Source: an uncultured Thiodictyon sp.
Lineage (GTDB): Bacteria; Pseudomonadota; Gammaproteobacteria; Chromatiales; Chromatiaceae
Direction: 5' to 3'
Assembly: GCF_903946935.1 (NCBI RefSeq)
Contig: NZ_CAJAXH010000207.1
Coordinates: 1-39,893 of the forward strand
DNA length: 39,893 nt
Below the pieces are notes generated by a model that saw only the letters and a list, made by a program, of their open reading frames with translations, ran no database searches and was not told where the DNA came from. Positions 24,732 to 32,472 of this stretch are shown here, in pieces (positions within the stretch are counted from its first letter, which is position 1; each line of letters starts with the position of its first letter). The translations under genes and the position numbers were made by a program.

Positions 24732-26401
24732 AAGGGGTTTCCTCCGGTGTGGTCGGGGCGGCGATTAAGGTGGCGGTTCTTAAAGCGGCTCAGGCCGCGC
24801 ATCACGCTGTGCGTCAGGATCCCGCCGAGGGTGCCGAAGAACAGGATCATGCCGGCCAGATCGACCCAGCGATTGCGGTCGCGGCCTGGCAGATAGACGC
24901 CGGTGACCGCATTCAGCCGACCGTTCTGCATGTGACAGTCGCTACAGGCGACGGCGTTTTCTTTCGGTGCGACCATGTGGGTGATGGGCCAATAAGAGAC
25001 GGTCTCGAGATAGTCGAACTGGCCAGAGTAGTCGAGTCCGAAGTCTTTCATGCCGCGGGCGATCGCCTTACCCATATCGTAATTGCCCCAATAGGCGTCG
25101 GGGTCTTCCCCCCACAGGTGGGTATAGACCAGAGTGCCGTTGCCGATGTCGAAGGGCAGCCAGGTGTGCATGCGCTTGAATGGCCAGATGCGTGAGCGTC
25201 CGTCGGCGCGTGAACCCAGATAGGCATTGATAGCGATGGGTTGATTCTTCAAGTCGAAATGGGTGTCGATGGTGGTGTAGCGCATCTGGCCGTTGAACCA
25301 GCCATATTCAGGGATGACGTTCTCGGCGTAGGTGAAGCTGCCCTTGATCGATTTGTAGGTGTAGCGTTCCTCCCCATTGCCCTGGGTATAACCGTGCTCA
25401 TGGTAGCCCTCGCCGTCCTTGGTCTTGCCGGCGGTGCGCCAGTCCCAATTCATCACAGTGGCGACCCCGCCGCGGGCGAAGCGGGGGATGTGGCAGGTCT
25501 GGCAGGCCACCGAGGCAACATGATCGTTGAGCTTGCGGTGCTTGACCGAGCCCTCATGGTGGGGGGCGGCGCCGTGGCAGGACTCGCAGGTGGCCACATC
25601 GCGGCGCTGACCAGGGCGGCCCGGGCCGCTCGTGTCTTTGGCGATGACGGCATAACGGCTACCGGCCCAGACGTGGTTCCTCGTGACATGACAGGCGGTG
25701 CAGGCAAAGTTCTGCCCGTTTGGAGACATGTGTACGTCCAGATCGCGTGGCGGGTGCTTAAGGGCGGACGAGAGGTCGCCGTGCTTCACGTTGTCGCCAC
25801 CGCCGCCGTTGAAATGACAGGCCCCGCAGTTGGTACGGTCGGGTAACTCAACCGCTTGAGCGATGCGGGTCAGATCCATGGCGGGCAGCCCCTCGAACAT
25901 CACGGAACAGCTCTTGTTCCCGCCGTTGTTGGGGGTCTTGTAATAGGTTTCGGTATGGTCGTGACAGACCAGGCAGTCGATGTTGTCCTGGTTGGTGAAG
26001 TCGAAGGTCTCGTCTTTCCAGCCGTAGCCCGCGTGGCACTGGGCACACATCCCCTCATTGCCCCGGGCGTTGGTGCAGAAATTGTTGATCAGATGCTTCT
26101 TTCCGAGCTGCTGGCCGGTCTCAGGGTTGGTGAAATTCCAGGTCCAGTGGATGTTCTTCATGAAGTGCTTGCCGCTCTCGGTGTGGCAACCAAGACACGC
26201 CTTGGTCACCTCCGGGCCGCTGGCGAAGGGACCCTTGAGCGCCGCGAATTTGCTATGGTCGGCGCTGCCGCCGGTCAGCGAGCCGGACACCTGGGTGAGG
26301 GGGTCCCCCTCAATGGGCGGGGTCGGCCAGTTGCTCCGCGCCTGGGCGAACGTGAATGACAGGAGGGTCACGGCGAAGAGGCCGCAGAGCAGGACACGCA
26401 T
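24728..26401 (-). CDS. Octaheme c-type cytochrome, tetrathionate reductase (OTR) family
   Basis: 557 residues from ATG 26401 with a signal peptide (LLCGLFAVTLLSFTFAQA). Eight CxxCH sites are seen: CLGCH, CAQCH, CLVCH, CGACH, CTACH, CESCH, CQTCH, CSDCH. A C-terminal membrane helix (VDLAGMILFFGTLGGILTHS) tethers it to the outside of the inner membrane. The layout matches the octaheme tetrathionate reductase family, whose purified Shewanella member reduces tetrathionate, nitrite and hydroxylamine in vitro. The physiological substrate here is unknown. It is co-transcribed with a cytochrome b, and a DsrC gene lies upstream. A distant paralogue is at 36700-38922. Confidence 0.9.
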   Translation of the reverse strand: MRVLLCGLFAVTLLSFTFAQARSNWPTPPIEGDPLTQVSGSLTGGSADHSKFAALKGPFASGPEVTKACLGCHTESGKHFMKNIHWTWNFTNPETGQQLGKKHLINNFCTNARGNEGMCAQCHAGYGWKDETFDFTNQDNIDCLVCHDHTETYYKTPNNGGNKSCSVMFEGLPAMDLTRIAQAVELPDRTNCGACHFNGGGGDNVKHGDLSSALKHPPRDLDVHMSPNGQNFACTACHVTRNHVWAGSRYAVIAKDTSGPGRPGQRRDVATCESCHGAAPHHEGSVKHRKLNDHVASVACQTCHIPRFARGGVATVMNWDWRTAGKTKDGEGYHEHGYTQGNGEERYTYKSIKGSFTYAENVIPEYGWFNGQMRYTTIDTHFDLKNQPIAINAYLGSRADGRSRIWPFKRMHTWLPFDIGNGTLVYTHLWGEDPDAYWGNYDMGKAIARGMKDFGLDYSGQFDYLETVSYWPITHMVAPKENAVACSDCHMQNGRLNAVTGVYLPGRDRNRWVDLAGMILFFGTLGGILTHSVMRGLSRFKNRHLNRRPDHTGGNPL

Positions 26402-26530
26402 GGCGCTTTTCCTTTGGGGGTGCGGGGGCGGTGGCGACCCGGTTTGTGATTGAACAGGACCGCCCGGGCTTGGCCGCAGATGATCGAAGCGCATTGACTC
26501 AGCGTGATACCGCTGTCCCGGTCAGATAGC

Positions 26531-26584
26531 CACTGACCATCGACCCGCTGGCGCTTGCGCGATCCGCGGATCGGGTGGTCAGTG
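26531..26584. other. Inverted repeat in the OTR leader
   Basis: CACTGACCA (26531-26539) and TGGTCAGTG (26576-26584) are perfect 9-bp inverted arms about 130 bases upstream of the OTR start. It could be an operator pair or an mRNA leader hairpin. Confidence 0.5.
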
Positions 26585-26637
26585 CCGGGCTAGGGGGTTG
26601 GCAGCAACCGTCAAGGTAGCAGGTCGAGTGCGTCGAC

Positions 26638-26655
26638 TCAGTGACTTGGTCACAG
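26638..26655. promoter_or_regulatory. Palindromic operator candidate, copy 2
   Basis: TCAGTGACTTGGTCACAG: same half sites and flanks as 13664-13681, only two of three spacer bases differ. It lies 237 bases upstream of the OTR ATG, next to the MITE-like element. Confidence 0.55.
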
Positions 26656-26691
26656 TGGGCGGCGACCGATGTGCGCTAGCATGCAGAGGTT

Positions 26692-26813
26692 CTAGCAGCC
26701 TGTCGGACTTGATGGCGTAACCGATTGATTAAACAGGAAAACGACTTTTTGGCGCAAAAGAGGAAACTCTTTGCATTCAATCGGTTGCATCACTAAGTCC
26801 GACAGCCTGCTAG
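26692..26813. mobile_element. MITE-like element with terminal inverted repeats
   Basis: Ends 26692-26710 and 26795-26813 are inverted repeats (18 of 19 matched; CAGCCTGTCGGACTT core), with weaker pairing continuing inward over a further 15 or so bases (AACCGATT in both arms). CTAG stands at each outer edge, as expected for a 4-base target duplication of the YTAR kind made by some IS5-group elements. Total about 122 bases with no coding capacity. It separates the conserved promoter block from the OTR gene. Confidence 0.7.
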
Positions 26814-26827
26814 CCAGGGCGATCATG

Positions 26828-26901
26828 GGTTGCCGGGGAGTCTACGGGGGCGCCGTGACGAAGGCATTGATAAAAGTAACAGTCTGGTCGTCGGGCATTG
26901 G
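26828..26901 (-). promoter_or_regulatory. Conserved promoter-like block, copy 2 (upstream of OTR)
   Basis: Partner of 23857-23930. On the minus strand GTTAC-TTTT-ATCAA (26880-26867) is followed by TAGACT (26844-26839) at the same distance as in copy 1. It points toward the OTR gene, whose ATG is about 430 bases on; the MITE-like element and the GTGAC/GTCAC palindrome lie between. Confidence 0.6.
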
Positions 26902-26933
26902 CTGAAGTCGGCCCGACGCAGGCGGCTGTGCCC

Positions 26934-26958
26934 GTAGGAGCGGCCCCCTGGCCGCGAC
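26934..26958. repeat. REP-like palindrome
   Basis: GTAGGAGCGGCCCCCTGGCC and the bases after it form a GCGGCC/GGCCGC hairpin in the style of the GTAGGAGCGG REP sequences common in gammaproteobacteria. It lies downstream of dsrC on the minus strand. Confidence 0.5.
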
Positions 26959-27110
26959 GGGCCGCCGCGGGCGTCGGTGGCCGGAGTTTAGTGCGTTTTT
27001 CTGCGACCGCTTTTTGGGTCCCGCCGGCCGGGCTGGTTCCTCGGCCTGACTGAGGCTGGACCATCCATTAGGGCCGGTCGTCGCCGCCTCGCCGCAGTCT
27101 TCCCGCAGGT

Positions 27111-27416
27111 TCAGACACAGCCGGTCGGCTTGGGCAGGCCGCCCCATTTGCAGATGAGCTTCATGGGTCCCTTCTTGAAGATCGCGTAGAGGTCCTTGGT
27201 AGTGACCCCCTGTTTTTTCGCGAAGATGCGCAGCGGCGGTACCACCCCGTCTTGTTCGTACATGGCACGGGCCTGGTTGATGAAGTCGCGCACCTGCTCG
27301 GTCAGCTCAAAGTCATCGCCGCGGGCCAGCCCCTCGGCGATCTCCTCGCTCCAATCGTCACGGTTAACGAGAAAACCTTCGCTATCCAAAGGGACTGTAA
27401 TTTCGGCCGTCGACAT
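27111..27416 (-). CDS. DsrC/TusE-family sulfur-relay protein
   Basis: 101 residues. N-terminal LDSEGFLVNRDDWSEEIAEG and a C-terminal arm ending LICKWGGLPKPTGCV. Both conserved cysteines are present, the penultimate one and another 11 residues before it, which marks true DsrC-like sulfur carriers (TusE-only forms have one). DsrC takes sulfur as a trisulfide or persulfide and hands it to DsrAB or other partners. This copy is not beside dsrAB but upstream of an octaheme cytochrome gene, so it may serve another sulfur route or have a regulatory role. Good ribosome site GAGGAG ahead of ATG 27416. Confidence 0.93.
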   Translation of the reverse strand: MSTAEITVPLDSEGFLVNRDDWSEEIAEGLARGDDFELTEQVRDFINQARAMYEQDGVVPPLRIFAKKQGVTTKDLYAIFKKGPMKLICKWGGLPKPTGCV

Positions 27417-27889
27417 GGTGTTAGCTCCTCATGGTCGGGGACAAGCTTGACAAGGTCCAGATAAACTGGAGGCAGACACTGAGGGAATCAATGTGATCCG
27501 GGCGTTGTGGACCACAGGCGACCACGGTCCTGGCGGATGCGGACATTTGTGTCATCGAGGGCGTGGTCGGTCGCGTGGGTGTCGTGACCGCATCGGTTCA
27601 GGGCGCGGCGACACCAGCCAAGGGCGGCGGCCCCAGCCTGCCAGGGAGCGGACCCGCCGGGGGGCTGTGCCGGGGAGTCGGTGGCTGGCGTGGACAGGCG
27701 TTCGGCCGGTGGCGTGTTCCAGGCCGGGGAATCGGTTTCATCACCCGCAGAGGACTGGTCTGATTCGAGGGTCGGCGGCGCACGGCTTGACCAAGATCAA
27801 GGCCAGTCAGGGGCCCCATGGACTCAAATAGGCGATCGGACACTTGGTCCCGCCCGGTCAATCTTCCAGTCTGAGCCCGGAGTTCGCCA
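27417..27889. other. Intergenic region between divergent dsrC and CBS/HPP genes
   Basis: 473 bases. Short frames here lack any recognisable protein character. The only clear signal is the FNR-like box at 27787-27800; near dsrC a GACAAG-CTT-GACAAG repeat (about 27440-27456) may be regulatory. Confidence 0.5.
27787..27800 (+). promoter_or_regulatory. FNR/Anr-type box
   Basis: TTGACCAAGATCAA: one mismatch to TTGAT-N4-ATCAA. Its centre is about 41 bases ahead of a start point that would fit the AT-rich TCAAATA at 27824-27830 as -10, the class II activator geometry. The CBS gene starts at 27890. Confidence 0.65.
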
Positions 27890-28519
27890 ATGACTCACCA
27901 GCTACCCAGTCTCCCTCAGGAGCAAGTGGCCGCACCCGGGGCGGCGCAGCTCGAACTCTCGGACGCCGACATCCTGGATGCGATGCGACACATCCCGGGC
28001 TATATCGATATCACTACGACCGATTTCAGGATCATCTATCACCTGGCCCACGCCCATGCCGTCGAGCGCCTGTTGAGCGGGGTCTGTGCCCGCGATCTGA
28101 TGCGTTCGGGCATCGCGCCGCTGCGGCCGGCGACGCCTCTCGACGAGGCGGCGCGCGCGCTGGTCCGCCAGGGTCTCAAGACCTTACCGGTCGTCGACGC
28201 GGATGGCCGCGTGCTGGGAATGCTGACCGAGACTGACGTGCTGCGCCTGCTCGGCGCGGGCAGCTTTCTCGAACTGCTGCTGCACCTGATCGAGGGCGAG
28301 GGCGGGCTGGTCGAGCGCTGTCGCGACACCGCAACGGGCGCCATCATGTCGACACCCGCCGTCGCGGTGAGTGAGCAGGCCGGGTTGCGCGAGATGCTGG
28401 GGGCCTTTCGCCGCCATCCGGGCCGCGGCATGCCGGTCGTCGACAGCCATGGGCGTTGCGTCGGCATACTGTTACGCAAGGACTTTCTCACCGCCTGCCC
28501 GTTGGATGCAGCACCATGA
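27890..28519 (+). CDS. Protein with paired CBS domains
   Basis: 209 residues. After an N-terminal helix-rich 70 residues come two CBS motifs: ARDLMRSGIAPLRPATPLDE with LPVVDADGRVLGMLTETDVL, and GAIMSTPAVAVSEQAGLREM with MPVVDSHGRCVGILLRKDFL. CBS pairs bind adenine nucleotides and act as energy sensors. The stop overlaps the ATG of the HPP-family membrane gene (ATGA), so it probably gates or regulates that protein. An FNR-like box upstream suggests anaerobic induction. Confidence 0.9.
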   Translation: MTHQLPSLPQEQVAAPGAAQLELSDADILDAMRHIPGYIDITTTDFRIIYHLAHAHAVERLLSGVCARDLMRSGIAPLRPATPLDEAARALVRQGLKTLPVVDADGRVLGMLTETDVLRLLGAGSFLELLLHLIEGEGGLVERCRDTATGAIMSTPAVAVSEQAGLREMLGAFRRHPGRGMPVVDSHGRCVGILLRKDFLTACPLDAAP

Positions 28520-29088
28520 GTGCCGGGTTGGGACTGCTCGCGGGGCTGCAAACCTACCTGCGCAAGATGCGGGGGACGACCCGCGGTAGCCCGCCGCGCG
28601 TGAGTCGCGAGGAGGTCCTGTGGTCGTGGGCCGGAGCCTTCGTCGGCATCGCCGTGGTCGCCTGGCTGAATCAGCGCTTCTTCACCGGGACCGACTTCAA
28701 CCTGATGATCGGCTCGCTCGGGGCCTCTGCGGTGCTCGTCTTCGGTGCCGTGCGCAGCCCGCTGGCCCAGCCCCGCAACCTGATGGGCGGCCACATCCTG
28801 TCGGCCCTGGTGGGTGTGGCCAGTTGGAAGTTACTGCAGGTGGACCCCTGGCTCGCCCAGGCCGTTGCCGTGGCGACGGCCATTGCACTGATGCATCTCA
28901 CCAAGACGCTGCACCCGCCGGGCGGTGCCACGGCGCTGATTGCGGTGATCGGCTCGGATCATGTTCACGCACTGGGGTTTCTCTATGTGTTGGTGCCGGC
29001 CACGCTCGGCCCCCTGGTCCTGCTCATCGTCGCGCTCCTGATCAATAACATTCCGCGTACCCGGCGCTATCCGGAGGTCTGGTTCTGA
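28516..29088 (+). CDS. HPP-family membrane protein
   Basis: 190 residues from ATG 28516. Membrane helices at LWSWAGAFVGIAVVAWLN, IGSLGASAVLVFGAVRS, a GHILSALVGVASWKLL segment and LGFLYVLVPATLGPLVLLIV. The signature TLHPPGGATALIAVIG names the family. HPP proteins transport small anions; a cyanobacterial/plastid member moves nitrite. Pairing with a CBS protein is common (many homologues are HPP-CBS fusions). The last 47 bases overlap the 3' end of the converging hydrogenase protease gene. Confidence 0.9.
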   Translation: MSAGLGLLAGLQTYLRKMRGTTRGSPPRVSREEVLWSWAGAFVGIAVVAWLNQRFFTGTDFNLMIGSLGASAVLVFGAVRSPLAQPRNLMGGHILSALVGVASWKLLQVDPWLAQAVAVATAIALMHLTKTLHPPGGATALIAVIGSDHVHALGFLYVLVPATLGPLVLLIVALLINNIPRTRRYPEVWF

Positions 29089-29590
29089 CCTGCACCCCCC
29101 AGCCGGTCAGGACCGCTTCCACGGTCGTAATGACCGCCGGGATGGCCGCGGCGACGCCGGGCGACAGTTCCAGATCAAGCTCCAGGCGCTGCGGCGCAAC
29201 GCCGATCAATACCAACTCGGCCGGTCGCTCATCGAGCAGATCGAGCAGGGCCAGCACCTCGGCGAGTCCCAGATGATGCAGGGTGAGTTTGACCTCCAGG
29301 GCGCGGCGGATGGCCTCATCACGGATCACGCTCACCGTGCCCGGCGGCTGGCCGCCGTCCAAGGCGTCGATCACCACAATCCGCTGATGGTCCCGGAACA
29401 GCTGCAGCAACTCCACACCGGCGGTGCCGCCGTCGATCAGGGCGATCGGCGGCTCGAAGCGATACCCGGTTTCGAGCCGACGCAGGCAATGGACCCCCAG
29501 GCCCTCGTCGCTCAAGAGCAGATTGCCCAGCCCCAGCAGTAAGATACCGCTGGGGCTCGGTGAGCCGGCCCAATCAGACGCTGCTGACAC
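29042..29590 (-). CDS. hybD: Hydrogenase maturation endopeptidase
   Basis: 182 residues. ILLLGLGNLLLSDEGLGVHC carries the first nickel-binding Glu; VVIDALDGGQPPG the Asp; LTLHHLGLAEVL the His, the three ligands of HybD/HyaD proteases. They clip the C-terminal peptide of the large subunit after nickel insertion. The GTG at 29590 overlaps the end of the large-subunit gene by 17 bases. No ATG is available in a sensible position. The C-terminal end overlaps the convergent HPP gene. Cytoplasmic. Confidence 0.92.
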   Translation of the reverse strand: MSAASDWAGSPSPSGILLLGLGNLLLSDEGLGVHCLRRLETGYRFEPPIALIDGGTAGVELLQLFRDHQRIVVIDALDGGQPPGTVSVIRDEAIRRALEVKLTLHHLGLAEVLALLDLLDERPAELVLIGVAPQRLELDLELSPGVAAAIPAVITTVEAVLTGWGVQVRTRPPDSAGYAECY

Positions 29591-31277
29591 GGATCACCCG
29601 CTGGCGTTGGTTATCGTGCAGATGGATCGCGCAGGCCAGGCAGGGGTCGAACGAGTGTACGGTGCGCAAGACCTCCAGCGGGCGCTCCTCGTCGAGGACT
29701 GGATTGCCGATCAGGGCCGCCTCATAGGGTCCGCGCGCGTCGTCCTGGTTGCGTGGTCCGGCGTTCCAGGTCGAGGGCACCACCGCTTGATAGTTCTTGA
29801 TCTTGCCATCCCCGATGACGATCCAGTGCGACAGGATGCCGCGCGGGGCCTCGTGAAAGCCGAAGCCCATCTGTTCGCCTTTGGGGAAGACCGGCGGATT
29901 GAAGCTGGTGTAATCGCCGCTGGCGATGTTGGCGATCAGCGCGTCGTAGTTTTCCAGCAGCATGTCATAGAGTACCTGGGTACGCACACAGCGCGCTGCG
30001 TGCCGACCCAGGCTGGAGTGCAGCGCAGTCATCGGCACCGCGGAGCCGGTGATGGCGGCGATGCGCGTGAGCGCCTGGTCGAGATAGCGCTTGGTCCCTT
30101 CATGGCCGGCGGCCACCATCGCCAGGACATTGGCGAGCGGGCCGACCTGGGCCGGCCGGTCGGCGAACGAGGGCGACTTGACCCAGGAATAGGCGCCTTC
30201 CTCGTTGAAGTCGGTATAGTGTGGAACGGTGTCCTCCGCATAGGGCGAACGGGTCCAGTCACCCTGATACCAACTGTGCTTGATGCTCTCCTTGACATTG
30301 CGCTCGAAATAGGGGTCGCCAAAGTGGGTGAGCGGGTGAAACTGGTTGATATCGCCATTGGGGATATAGCCGCCCGGCATCCCGAAGTCGGTGCCCTTGG
30401 CATCGCGCGGAAAATCGGGCGCCGACAGATAGTCGGTGACGCCTTCGCCATAGGGCAGCCAATCCGCGTAGAGTCCCGCAATAGCCGTGACATCGGGTAG
30501 ATAGACCTCCCGCACGAAGCCGCCCAATTCATCCATGAGCGTGCGGACATAGGCGAGCCGCTCCATATTCAGCGCGGACTGCTCGTCCGGGTTGATCGCG
30601 TTGGCGACACCGCCGACCGCCAGATTCTGGATATGGGGGGTCTTGCCGCCCAGGATGGCGACAATCCGATTGGCGCGGCGCTGATACTCCAATGCCTCCA
30701 GATAATGGGCGACCGCCATCAGATTGGCCGCGGGCGGCAGCTTCATCGCCGGGTGTCCCCAATAGCCGTGGGCGAAAATACCGAGCTGCCCGCCGGCGAC
30801 GAATTTTTTGATCCGCTCTTGGACCTCGGCGAAATGCGCCGCGCTGTTGTTTGGCCAGTTCGACAGACCTTGAGCGAGCGTTGCCGTGGCCTGGGGATCG
30901 GCCTCGAGCGCCGAGACGACATCCACCCAGTCCAACGCGGAGAGTTGATAGAAATGCACGATATGGTCGTGGATGCCATGGGCGGCCATGATCAGGTTGC
31001 GGATCAATTGAGCGTTGAGCGGAATCTCCAGCCCCAGGGCGTTTTCCACGGCACGCACCGAACAGATCGCATGGACCGTGGTGCAGACCCCGCAGATGCG
31101 TTGGGTATAGAGCCAGGCGTCGCGCGGATCGCGCCCGATCAGGATGGTCTCGATCCCGCGCCACATCTGACCGCTGGACCAGGCATCGACGACCTTGCCG
31201 TCGCGGATGTCACAATCGATCCGCAGATGACCCTCGATGCGGGTTACCGGATCGACACAAATGCGTTTGGTGCTCAC
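29574..31277 (-). CDS. hybC: [NiFe] hydrogenase large (catalytic) subunit, HybC type
   Basis: 567 residues. N-terminal ligand motif RICGVCTTVHA (first CxxC) and C-terminal DPCLACAIH (second CxxC) hold the Ni-Fe(CN)2CO centre. After the His, 15 residues (LHDNQRQRVIRVSSV) form the peptide removed by HybD. RIEGHLRI near the start and the long central region fit group 1 membrane-bound uptake enzymes. It is exported with the small subunit as a folded pair. The gene order O-A-B-C-D equals that of E. coli hydrogenase 2. Confidence 0.96.
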   Translation of the reverse strand: MSTKRICVDPVTRIEGHLRIDCDIRDGKVVDAWSSGQMWRGIETILIGRDPRDAWLYTQRICGVCTTVHAICSVRAVENALGLEIPLNAQLIRNLIMAAHGIHDHIVHFYQLSALDWVDVVSALEADPQATATLAQGLSNWPNNSAAHFAEVQERIKKFVAGGQLGIFAHGYWGHPAMKLPPAANLMAVAHYLEALEYQRRANRIVAILGGKTPHIQNLAVGGVANAINPDEQSALNMERLAYVRTLMDELGGFVREVYLPDVTAIAGLYADWLPYGEGVTDYLSAPDFPRDAKGTDFGMPGGYIPNGDINQFHPLTHFGDPYFERNVKESIKHSWYQGDWTRSPYAEDTVPHYTDFNEEGAYSWVKSPSFADRPAQVGPLANVLAMVAAGHEGTKRYLDQALTRIAAITGSAVPMTALHSSLGRHAARCVRTQVLYDMLLENYDALIANIASGDYTSFNPPVFPKGEQMGFGFHEAPRGILSHWIVIGDGKIKNYQAVVPSTWNAGPRNQDDARGPYEAALIGNPVLDEERPLEVLRTVHSFDPCLACAIHLHDNQRQRVIRVSSV

Positions 31278-31338
31278 GGTCGCGGTCTCCAGTTGGTGTC
31301 CAGGCGGCGCCGACGGCCGGCCCCGGATCGATCGGATG

Positions 31339-32472
31339 CTAAGGGTTGGCGGACAGCACGGGCGTCTTCTTGACGAAAAACAGATAGGCCATGATCCCGA
31401 TGGCGAAGAAGCCCAGCGTAATCATCAGCTCGCCGACTGCTGGAAAATAGTGCCAGCCCGGACCCGGGTTATAAGCGATCAGGAAGGCATCGAAGCGATA
31501 GAGTGCGCCACCCAACACCACCGCTAGGGCGCTCCAGAAGAGCGCGTTGGGTCGGACGCGTCGGTGCGGATCGAGCAGGATGACGCTGGCATAGACGAAC
31601 AGGGCCACTTCCGCCGCGAACAGGAGGGGCTCGACTCCGGGCTGCAACAGCAAGCCGAGCTTACCGGCGAATGCGAGATCGCCGATCCGCAGCACCAGCC
31701 AGGCGATCAGCAGCCAGGGGATGATCGCGCCGACGCGCGCGAGCATCGTGGTTTCGAGCCGACGCCCCAATTGGACCGAGGCGTAGAGCGACTCGAACAC
31801 CACCATGCCATAACCCATGGCCACGGCCGTGATCAGAAAGAGCAGCGGAATCAGGTTGCTCTGCCAGAGCGGGTGGACCTTATAGCCGGCGATGATCAGC
31901 AGCGATCCCAGCGATGACTGGTGCATGGTCGGCAGCAGGATACCAACCCCGATGAAAAAGAACAGGATATGGCGCATCAGCCGCAGCAGGCGGTTGGCCT
32001 TCATGGCCTCCAGGATCGCGGGTGAAAACTCGATCCATAGCACGATGACATAGCTGGTCACGCACAGCGCCACCTCGATCATCACCGAGTTCAGATTGAG
32101 GTAGCCCGGCCGGAACACGTTATAGATCTGCCAATAGCGCCCGACATCCACCACGATGGAGACGCCGGCCAGGGTATAGCCGAAGACGCTGGTGAGGAGC
32201 GCCGCCCGGATCATCGGATGGAACTGACCGCGGTGGAACACATAGACCAGGATGGCCATCGCGTAACCGCCGCAGGCAAGTGCAGTGCCGACCACCACGT
32301 CATAGGTGATCCAGAGTCCCCAGGGAAAACCGTCGCTGAGATTGCTGACGGCGCCGATCCCGAAGACGAACCGGCGCACCAGGAAGTAACCGGCAATCAG
32401 GGCCAGGACGCCCATGAAATAGAAGTGCCTGGTCAGCAGCTTGCCTCCTACAGGGCGATAGACCTCAGTCAT
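31339..32472 (-). CDS. hybB: Hydrogenase membrane subunit HybB (NrfD-like)
   Basis: 377 residues from ATG 32472, about ten membrane helices, for example YFMGVLALIAGYFLVRRFVF, SVMIEVALCVTSYVIVLWIE and HILFFFIGVGILLPTMHQS. NrfD/HybB-type proteins bind quinone without heme and can couple quinone chemistry to proton movement. The start overlaps the hybA stop by 8 bases. The frame is open further upstream but only antisense-like to hybA. It connects the periplasmic HybA ferredoxin to the quinone pool. Confidence 0.93.
   Translation of the reverse strand: MTEVYRPVGGKLLTRHFYFMGVLALIAGYFLVRRFVFGIGAVSNLSDGFPWGLWITYDVVVGTALACGGYAMAILVYVFHRGQFHPMIRAALLTSVFGYTLAGVSIVVDVGRYWQIYNVFRPGYLNLNSVMIEVALCVTSYVIVLWIEFSPAILEAMKANRLLRLMRHILFFFIGVGILLPTMHQSSLGSLLIIAGYKVHPLWQSNLIPLLFLITAVAMGYGMVVFESLYASVQLGRRLETTMLARVGAIIPWLLIAWLVLRIGDLAFAGKLGLLLQPGVEPLLFAAEVALFVYASVILLDPHRRVRPNALFWSALAVVLGGALYRFDAFLIAYNPGPGWHYFPAVGELMITLGFFAIGIMAYLFFVKKTPVLSANP

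Noticed and set aside
27493-27831. Short plus-strand frames between dsrC and the CBS gene
   Set aside because: Gly/Arg/Pro-rich low-complexity translation with poor ribosome sites; treated as non-coding.
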